In this document: piece by piece, positions 52,980 through 58,749 of the stretch
Position numbering within the stretch: the first letter of the stretch is position 1
Layout: the number at the start of each line of letters is the position of its first letter
NCBI GenBank assembly: GCA_963543695.1
Contig: CAUUCF010000005.1
Span: forward strand, 1-58,749
Origin: CAUUCF01 sp963543695
GTDB taxonomy: Bacteria > Pseudomonadota > Gammaproteobacteria > UBA9339
Length of the DNA stretch: 58,749 nt
Reading direction: 5' to 3'
Position numbers and translations under genes: made by a program
Notes under the pieces: generated by a model
The model's input: the letters and a program-made list of their open reading frames with translations, nothing else
What the model was told of the DNA's origin: nothing
The model's database searches: none

Positions 52980-54635
52980 CTATCCTCCACTCTTTTCCCA
53001 AGTATTTTTTAAACTTACAATACGGTTAAACTTTAACGTTTCAGCGGAAGAACTATCGTCTACGCTAAAGTATCCTAACCTTTCAAATTGAAAACGTTCT
53101 CCTGGTGCACTCGTTTTTAACGACGATTCTCCTTTACCATGTACGATTTGCAAAGAATTTTGGTTAAAATACTCTTTAAAATCGTGATCTTTATCCGCCA
53201 AAGGATTTGGTACTGTAAACAAACGGTCGTAAAGGCGTGCTTCTATCGTTACGCTGTCGTGTTCGGCTACCCAATGTAAAGTCCCTTTAACTTTACGTCC
53301 GTCCAATGCGTTACCCCCTCGGCTTTCTGGATCATAAGTACATAATAATTCCACCACGTTACCATAACAATCTTTAACTACTTCTTGACAACGAATAATG
53401 TAAGCAGAACGTAACCTTACTTCTTTACCTACACTAAGTCTAAAAAAACCTTTAGGAGGATTTTCACAAAAATCTTCTCGTTCAATGTAAATTTCTCTAG
53501 CGAAAGCTACTTTACGCGTACCAAACGCTTCATTTTGCGGATGATTAGGTACTTCGACATACTCCAGCGTATTCTGGGGAAAATTAACGATCGTGATTTT
53601 TAACGGATTTAAAACCGCCATTCTTCTAGGCGCATTTATATTTAAATATTCTCGTACACATTCTTCTAAATAACCCATCTCTATCGTACTTGCTTGTTTA
53701 GTAACACCAATGCGTTGACAAAATTCTACCACTGCCGCTGGAGGATAACCTCGACGTTTCACCCCCATTAAAGTTGGTAACCTTGGATCGTCCCAACCGT
53801 CCACTAAATGATGCTCTACCAATTCTAATAGTTTTCGCTTACTCATCACGGTATACGTTAGATTCAACCGAGCAAACTCGATTTGCCGTGGATGAGGCAA
53901 ACGCTTAATTTGATCCAAATACCAATCGTATAACGGACGATGATCTTCAAATTCTAAAGTACATAACGAATGGGTAATGCCTTCTAGAGCATCAGATACG
54001 CAATGAGCATAATCGTACATTGGATAAATACACCACTGATTACCAGTTCTAGGATGTTCTTTATGCCTAATTCTAAACATAATCGGATCACGCAAGTTAA
54101 TATTACTCGCTTGCATATCGATTTTAGCCCTTAATACTTTAGCCCCATCAGGAAAACAACCTTCCCGCATTTGTTGAAATAACTGCAAATTTTCTTCGAT
54201 AGAACGGTTACGATAAGGGCTTTCTTTTCCCGGTTCCGTTAACGTTCCTCGGTACGCTTTAATTTGTTCGATCGTTAAATCACAAACAAAAGCTTTCCCT
54301 TGTTTAATAAGCTCTACCGCAAATTGATAAAATTGTTCAAAATAATTAGAGGCGTAAAATAAACGCTCTTGCCAATCAAACCCTAACCAACGCACTGCGG
54401 CTTGAATACTTTGAATATATTCGTTATTTTCTTTTTCTGGATTAGTATCATCCATCCTTAAATTACATACTCCGTGATATTTTTCGGCAGTTTTAAAATT
54501 TAGACAAATGGATTTAGCATGACCTAAATGTAAATATCCGTTAGGTTCCGGTGGAAAACGAGTATGAACTCGGCCTTCATTTTTATTTTGTTCTAAATCC
54601 CGTTCAATAATTTCATCTATAAAACTAGTGTTCAT
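52980..54635 (-). CDS. glnS: Glutaminyl-tRNA synthetase
   Basis: Charges tRNA-Gln. From the ATG at 54635 it is about 551 residues, normal for GlnRS. It shows the class I motif in TRFPPEPNGYLHLGHAKSICLNF (HLGH), the KMSKS equivalent VMSKRKLLELV near residue 266, MDDTNPEKENNEYI and DPIMFRIRHKEHPRTGNQWCIYPMYDYAHC. C-terminal beta-barrels with RCQEVVKDCYGNVVELLCTYDPESRGG end the protein. A longer GTG start at 54665 was not preferred. In some Legionellales-like bacteria Gln-tRNA is made via GatCAB instead, so having GlnRS is informative. Confidence 0.95.
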   Translation of the reverse strand: MNTSFIDEIIERDLEQNKNEGRVHTRFPPEPNGYLHLGHAKSICLNFKTAEKYHGVCNLRMDDTNPEKENNEYIQSIQAAVRWLGFDWQERLFYASNYFEQFYQFAVELIKQGKAFVCDLTIEQIKAYRGTLTEPGKESPYRNRSIEENLQLFQQMREGCFPDGAKVLRAKIDMQASNINLRDPIMFRIRHKEHPRTGNQWCIYPMYDYAHCVSDALEGITHSLCTLEFEDHRPLYDWYLDQIKRLPHPRQIEFARLNLTYTVMSKRKLLELVEHHLVDGWDDPRLPTLMGVKRRGYPPAAVVEFCQRIGVTKQASTIEMGYLEECVREYLNINAPRRMAVLNPLKITIVNFPQNTLEYVEVPNHPQNEAFGTRKVAFAREIYIEREDFCENPPKGFFRLSVGKEVRLRSAYIIRCQEVVKDCYGNVVELLCTYDPESRGGNALDGRKVKGTLHWVAEHDSVTIEARLYDRLFTVPNPLADKDHDFKEYFNQNSLQIVHGKGESSLKTSAPGERFQFERLGYFSVDDSSSAETLKFNRIVSLKNTWEKSGG

Positions 54636-54715
54636 TTTTTTCTTTATTCTCTTCTTCGGAAGCACTTTAACAAAAAAAACCTAGATAAACAAATTTTAAC
54701 CTTTTCGTTGCACCA

Positions 54716-55576
54716 TCAAAAAGTATACGATAAACGTAAAAGCAAATTCAGTTTCGCCAACAGCTGAACCAAATCGTTTTCTTGTAACGTCACCACCAGA
54801 TTAAGTTCGTCAAAACGGTAACTTTGATCGAAACCTAAAATTTCCTTTAACCCTGCAAAACATGAAGCCCGTACTCCGACGTCAAAAAAACCGACCTCTA
54901 ATTTGAAGCGATCAGGTAATTGAGTTGCATTTTCGAATAAACGTTGCTGTAACCGAATCGCTGCCTCTTTAGCTCCGTTTTTCAGCCTAAGTGCTGCTGC
55001 TTCTAAACTTAAGCTTTTTGCACAAGTACGACTGAGACTTTGCTTTACGGCTACGGTAACGATCGTAGGATTCATACGCTGTTGTGTTTCGTAAACTACC
55101 TGGTCATCCCCACTTAAAAAAATAATCGGCACTTTCCAACTTTTAGCGTAATAATCAAATAAACCTGCTTCGTTTACCATTTGCCCGTTTATTTTTAGAA
55201 AACGAATTTTACCAGATAAAGTATGGCTTAACAAAGCATGCAAGTTATCTCCGCCAGCGTGGTATCCAACGCATAAAATTCCTTGAATATCCTCGGTTAA
55301 CCCTGCAAACATATTTTGTTGTCCTTCCCAACCTTGAATTAACGATACGTTCGCTAAATTGGCTAACGTTAAATTACTAGCCCTAGCACCATGAGCATCT
55401 CTTACTAAAATTTCACATTGAGGATCAACTTCACGTAACCCTGCGACAACAGCATTAACGTCATGCTCCATATAACGACAACCTACCTGATGGTAAAGAC
55501 CTTTTTCGCTAGAATAATCGTGATTTAAAACCCCTGTAATTCCTTCGATATCTACGGAAATTAAATATTTATTCAT
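54716..55576 (-). CDS. M55 family D-aminopeptidase (DppA-like)
   Basis: A 286-residue zinc peptidase. It has the family motifs in order: KYLISVDIEGITGV (first metal ligands) near residue 3, VRDAHGARASNLTL near residue 58, SLIQGWEGQQNMFAGL, LCVGYHAGGDN near residue 100, KINGQMVNEAGLF and SGDDQVVYE. M55 enzymes use D-amino acid peptides such as those from peptidoglycan, so it may recycle wall fragments. It overlaps recJ by 8 bases and lies 81 bases downstream of the glnS start region. Confidence 0.85.
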   Translation of the reverse strand: MNKYLISVDIEGITGVLNHDYSSEKGLYHQVGCRYMEHDVNAVVAGLREVDPQCEILVRDAHGARASNLTLANLANVSLIQGWEGQQNMFAGLTEDIQGILCVGYHAGGDNLHALLSHTLSGKIRFLKINGQMVNEAGLFDYYAKSWKVPIIFLSGDDQVVYETQQRMNPTIVTVAVKQSLSRTCAKSLSLEAAALRLKNGAKEAAIRLQQRLFENATQLPDRFKLEVGFFDVGVRASCFAGLKEILGFDQSYRFDELNLVVTLQENDLVQLLAKLNLLLRLSYTF

Positions 55577-57248
55577 CTAAAACCTCAACAATTGGTAACT
55601 GCACTTGTAACTTCTGATTAAAGCTATTGACGGCTAATTTATATACGATCGAAATAGTTTTACCTAAATAAGGGTATAAATTTTCTATATTTTTTACGTT
55701 AAAATAGATTGCTTCCCATTCTTTTTGACTACGCTCATCCCGTAAAAATAATTTGGCATGTTTAGTTTTTAAAATATTAATACGTATCACGGTAAAATTA
55801 CCGACAAAAAGCGGTTCTTCAAAACCATGCCCAAAAAGCTGCTGATTTAATAAAAGCGCATTTTCTAAAGTCAATTCTGAAGTAGATAACTCTCCGTCAA
55901 CTAAATATTCTACGGGTTGTTTCGTCAACTGTTTTTTTAAAACGAATTCGTTAAAAACTTGTTGAAAAGTTTCCCGTTGATCATAATTAATAGTAATTCC
56001 TGCCGCCATAGCATGTCCCCCAAAATAACGGATTATTCCAGGAAAAGCATCAGCTATTTCAGCAAATAATGCTCTAATATTTAACCCTACTACCGAACGA
56101 GCAGATCCTTTTAATTCGCGATCTTCTTGTCCAGGAGCGAATAACACTACTGGACAATTACACTGCTCAGCAATTTTAGAAGCCACTACCCCAACGATGC
56201 CTTGATGCCAAGTTTGATCGAACAAACAAATGGAGGCATTCTCCTGATCAATTTGTTCTAACGCTTGTTGAAACATCTCGTTACTTAGTTTTTTTCTCGT
56301 TTCGTTTAACCGATCCAAATTTTTCGCTAAAGCTAACGCCCGTACGTTACTTAAAGTAATTAAGATCTCTACTCCTAATTTCATATGTTCTAATCTACCC
56401 GCCGCATTCAAACGAGGAATCACACAGAAAGCTAAATCGCCCACGGTAATTTGTTTAAAATCTTTTTTAGCTTCGTTCAATAAAGCTAATATTCCTAACC
56501 GGGTTGCACCTTTACGCATTAATTTCAACCCGTTAGCCACTAAAATACGGTTATTATAGTCTAAAGTGGCGGCATCTGAAACCGTTGCTAAAGCCACTAA
56601 ATCTAGATAATTAGCCAGTTTAATTTCTCCTTTCCCTATTTTACGTAACGCCGCTCGTAAAGCGATCATCAAATAAAAAAAGACCCCCGCGCCCACTAAA
56701 TTATTTAGACCCGATTGATCTCCTATCTGATTTGGATTAATAATCGCTTCTGCTTCTGGTAAAGTACCATTAGGTAAATGGTGGTCCGTAATTAATACCT
56801 TAATATGGTGTTGATGTGCTAAATTAACCCCTTCGTAGTGGACGATCCCGTTATCTACCGTAATAATTAAGTCTGGTTGATACGGTAAAATGGATTGTAC
56901 GATTTGCTCGGTTAAACCGTAACCTTGTTTAAAACGATCGGGAATACAATAATCAACCCGTTGAAAACCAAAAGCTTTGAGAATTAAATAAGCTAAAGCC
57001 GTACTAGCAGCACCGTCTGTATCAAAATCCCCAACGATCATAATCTTTTCTTGTTTATGCCAAGCATTTAACAATAAAGCTACTCCTGCTTCGATGCCGA
57101 GCAATTTTTCGTACGACTTAAGATACTTTAAATTATAATCTAATTCTTGGTTAGAAATAATTCCTCGACCGTTATAAATACGGTTTAACAAAGGATTTGC
57201 TGATAATGGGTAATTAGTAACTTGACGTTCGGTAATTTTAATTGTCAT
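55569..57248 (-). CDS. recJ: Single-strand DNA-specific exonuclease RecJ
   Basis: 5'-to-3' single-strand exonuclease of recombination and mismatch repair. The 559-residue protein has the DHH-family motifs: IMIVGDFDTDGAASTALAYL near residue 69, ITVDNGIVHYEGV, LITDHHLPNG near residue 150, DLVALATVSDAATLDYNNRILVANGL, then the DHHA1 domain with RYFGGHAMAAGITI near residue 410, and the OB-like end. It is slightly shorter than E. coli RecJ (577). It overlaps the lipoprotein gene by 4 bases. Confidence 0.96.
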   Translation of the reverse strand: MTIKITERQVTNYPLSANPLLNRIYNGRGIISNQELDYNLKYLKSYEKLLGIEAGVALLLNAWHKQEKIMIVGDFDTDGAASTALAYLILKAFGFQRVDYCIPDRFKQGYGLTEQIVQSILPYQPDLIITVDNGIVHYEGVNLAHQHHIKVLITDHHLPNGTLPEAEAIINPNQIGDQSGLNNLVGAGVFFYLMIALRAALRKIGKGEIKLANYLDLVALATVSDAATLDYNNRILVANGLKLMRKGATRLGILALLNEAKKDFKQITVGDLAFCVIPRLNAAGRLEHMKLGVEILITLSNVRALALAKNLDRLNETRKKLSNEMFQQALEQIDQENASICLFDQTWHQGIVGVVASKIAEQCNCPVVLFAPGQEDRELKGSARSVVGLNIRALFAEIADAFPGIIRYFGGHAMAAGITINYDQRETFQQVFNEFVLKKQLTKQPVEYLVDGELSTSELTLENALLLNQQLFGHGFEEPLFVGNFTVIRINILKTKHAKLFLRDERSQKEWEAIYFNVKNIENLYPYLGKTISIVYKLAVNSFNQKLQVQLPIVEVLDE

Positions 57249-57709
57249 AAATAAAAAGTTAACTTCCCATCTTGATCCTGTAAAATAATTTTTTTCAAAA
57301 CGTTCTTACGGTAAATCACTTCACGTTGCCACTGATCTTTTTGACTTTCGTTTTGGTCGCCAGCTAAGACGTCATTTAACCATAACCAAGGTAGATCTTT
57401 ACCGAACTGTTGTTTTAATACTTCGTTTACTGTGCCGTGTTCAATTAACTGTTGATGGTTCCAAACCCAAATTTGATTTCCCGTTTTTTTCACGAAAACG
57501 GATATCACGTTGGACCAGTCGGTAATTTTACAAAAAAAATCTTTTCCTTGACCAGCCCAAGCAAATTTCAACCAACCCTGGTAAGTTTTCGTTTCTATCC
57601 GTAAAGAACCTTGACGTTGCCAAACAACATGATCAATCGGTTGTCTTGCACAGCCTCCTACCATCATCACGAATAAAACACCCAAGAGACAACTAAATAC
57701 TGTCTTCAT
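57245..57709 (-). CDS. lolB: Outer-membrane lipoprotein LolB-like
   Basis: A 154-residue lipoprotein: the signal peptide MKTVFSCLLGVLFVMMVGGC has a GGC lipobox with Cys at residue 20. The mature part (VVWQRQGSLRIETKTYQGWLKFAWAG, LPWLWLNDVLAGDQ, then a final strand with KLTFYL) follows the plan of LolB, which takes lipoproteins from LolA and inserts them in the outer membrane. It is shorter than typical LolB (about 200), so the assignment is moderate. The presence of LolD and its permease in the window supports it. It starts with ATG and ends in the start of recJ (4-base overlap). Confidence 0.55.
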   Translation of the reverse strand: MKTVFSCLLGVLFVMMVGGCARQPIDHVVWQRQGSLRIETKTYQGWLKFAWAGQGKDFFCKITDWSNVISVFVKKTGNQIWVWNHQQLIEHGTVNEVLKQQFGKDLPWLWLNDVLAGDQNESQKDQWQREVIYRKNVLKKIILQDQDGKLTFYL

Positions 57710-57719
57710 CCCGTATTAA

Positions 57720-57729
57720 ACAATATTGT
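57720..57729. repeat. Palindrome upstream of the LolB-like gene
   Basis: ACAATATTGT is a perfect 10-base palindrome 11 bases before the ATG of the LolB-like gene. A possible -35/-10 pair surrounds it (TTGAAG, 16 bases, TTTAAT on the minus strand), but the -10 would lie only five bases from the start codon, so the reading is uncertain. Confidence 0.25.
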
Positions 57730-57770
57730 CTGTTCACTTCAAACAAATATATTAACAACAGCCGAATTAA

Positions 57771-58532
57771 TTAGCAGAATTTATCGTGTTTTTCAACTAA
57801 ATCTCCCGTTTTTTTACGGTGTTGTTCTAATTTAATTACAGTAGACAAAATACCGTATAAAGCATAACTACTAAAAAATAACAACAACGTTTCGGCCGGA
57901 CTAATAAACAAACACACTAAACCTAAAGCCATTAACAGCGTCACCACAAATTTAACGGTTTTCGTTAATTCCATCGCTTTAAAACTGTAAAAGCGAATAT
58001 TGCTAACCATTAAAACCGCACTTAATAAAGTAAAACAAGTTAAGGTAAAGATTACCGTTTTTCCGTGAAAGCCGTACTTTTCACAAACCCAAATTAACCC
58101 TACTACCAACGCTGCCCCAGACGGGCAAGGTAATCCTTGAAAATATTTTTTGTCATTGACTTTAATTTGAGCGTTAAACCTTGCTAAACGCAAAGCTACG
58201 CTCGCTACATAAATAAAAGTCATACTCCAACCTGAACGATCAAGAGTATGTAAACCCCAACAATACATCAAAATTCCTGGTGCCACTGCAAAAGAAACCA
58301 TATCTCCCATACTATCAAACTGTTCCCCAAAGCTACTCATCGTATTCGTTAATCTAGCCACACGTCCATCTAAAGAATCTAACAACATTGCAACAAAAAT
58401 AGCTATACACGCATTTTCAAAATTACCGTTGATGGAGGAAACCATCGCATAAATTCCAGAAAAAATCGAACTTAAAGTAAATAAATTAGGTAAAATATAA
58501 ATTCCTCGATTAACCATTTTATTTTTATTCAC
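57771..58532 (-). CDS. pssA: CDP-diacylglycerol-serine O-phosphatidyltransferase PssA
   Basis: Makes phosphatidylserine, precursor of phosphatidylethanolamine. The 253-residue protein is a membrane enzyme with a CDP-alcohol phosphotransferase signature (DGRVARLTNTMSSFGEQFDSMGD) near residue 54 and LPCPSGAALVVGLI near residue 131. The start NRGIYILPNLFTLSSIFSGIYA is typical of the Bacillus/Legionella-type PssA, not of the phospholipase-D-like E. coli PssA. A weak promoter (TTGCAT, 17 bases, TAAACT; 58563-58591) lies upstream. Confidence 0.93.
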   Translation of the reverse strand: MNKNKMVNRGIYILPNLFTLSSIFSGIYAMVSSINGNFENACIAIFVAMLLDSLDGRVARLTNTMSSFGEQFDSMGDMVSFAVAPGILMYCWGLHTLDRSGWSMTFIYVASVALRLARFNAQIKVNDKKYFQGLPCPSGAALVVGLIWVCEKYGFHGKTVIFTLTCFTLLSAVLMVSNIRFYSFKAMELTKTVKFVVTLLMALGLVCLFISPAETLLLFFSSYALYGILSTVIKLEQHRKKTGDLVEKHDKFC

Positions 58533-58562
58533 GTTCCCCTCGCTAGCTTTAAAAGTGTTATC

Positions 58563-58591
58563 AGTTTAACGACAATAACGAATAAATGCAA
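58563..58591 (-). promoter_or_regulatory. Weak promoter of pssA
   Basis: Minus strand: -35 TTGCAT (58586-58591), 17-base spacer, -10 TAAACT (58563-58568), about 31 bases before pssA. Each box has two mismatches. Confidence 0.4.
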
Positions 58592-58711
58592 TGTTGTTTC
58601 GATAAAAGTCCATCAACCTACCTTAATCATTACGTAGTAGTATCAACTTGGCTTAAACGAACCTCATTAGTAAAAAAACCTGATTCATAAATCGAAATTG
58701 TAAAAAAAAGC

Positions 58712-58739
58712 TTTTCAAAAGGGAAAAAGTAGGTATACT
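58712..58739 (+). promoter_or_regulatory. Promoter reading out of the window on the plus strand
   Basis: -35 TTTTCA (58712-58717), 16-base spacer, -10 TATACT (58734-58739). It faces out of the window, so a plus-strand gene or RNA probably starts within a few tens of bases beyond 58749. The 58533-58749 gap is otherwise empty of genes, apart from a third copy of the AAGGTAGGTT decamer at 58615-58624. Confidence 0.4.
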
Positions 58740-58749
58740 GAGAGCAAGA

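Noticed and set aside
1..58749. tRNA, rRNA, CRISPR arrays and insertion sequences
   Set aside because: No cloverleaf with a TTCGA-type T-loop, no rRNA landmarks, no spaced direct repeats and no transposase were seen. Rare or divergent RNAs could be missed by eye.

Overview
The window is a tightly packed, AT-rich stretch of a gammaproteobacterial chromosome. The gene set and order (mfd/lol; rpsB-tsf-pyrH-frr-uppS-cdsA-bamA-lpxD-fabZ-lpxA; rplU-rpmA; glyQ-glyS; waaA; pssA) fit Gammaproteobacteria. Several traits suggest a reduced, host-associated lineage, with the Legionellales/Coxiella side as my best guess: short genes, overlapping stops and starts, loss of dxr, rseP, skp and lpxB from the classical envelope cluster, a GlpT-type phosphate-ester antiporter, a Com1/DsbA-like protein, and a patch of orphan genes with a decaying duplicate. 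No rRNA, tRNA, CRISPR array or insertion sequence was recognised.

Layout. 1-12754 (minus): start of mfd, lipoprotein-release ABC transporter (lolD plus a single permease), miaA, lipid A and fatty-acid genes (lpxA, fabZ, lpxD), bamA, cdsA, uppS, frr, pyrH, tsf, rpsB. 12755-17318: rpsB promoter and leader, then an island of four unrecognised genes and a decayed tandem copy of two of them. 17319-24030 (minus): rnhB, a rhomboid, feoB, an rpiA-feoA fusion, an M3 peptidase, coaX. 24138-27838 (minus): potABCD polyamine uptake. 28027-32649 (minus): a YbhGFSR-like exporter with the ATPase split into two genes. 32879-35383 (plus): glpT, holC, rplU, rpmA and a terminator. 35503-36864 (minus): sbcB. 36984-39373 (plus): M13 peptidase and tsaE. 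39397-50919 (minus): yciB, pgsA, an AddB-like nuclease, glyS, glyQ, a DsbA-like protein, a P-type ATPase, folD, rpe. 51081-51617 (minus): two small peptides with double-glycine-type leaders. 51722-58532 (minus): waaA, glnS, an M55 aminopeptidase, recJ, a LolB-like lipoprotein, pssA.

Much of the window builds the cell envelope (Lpx, BamA, Lol, CdsA/PssA/PgsA, UppS, WaaA) or serves translation (S2, EF-Ts, RRF, L21, L27, GlyRS, GlnRS, MiaA, TsaE) and DNA upkeep (Mfd, RecJ, ExoI, RNase HII, HolC). Import of polyamines, iron and phosphate esters, plus four peptidases, fits a nutrient-scavenging life.

The four most unusual items are: (1) the pair of double-glycine-leader peptides at 51081-51617, one only 56 residues long; (2) an in-frame RpiA-FeoA fusion overlapping feoB; (3) two overlapping orphan ORFs at 14285-15663 joined by a T TTT TTA slippery heptamer in the correct phase, with a decayed paralog reading through the same junction in one frame; (4) a long Lys/Glu-rich tail on ribosomal protein S2.
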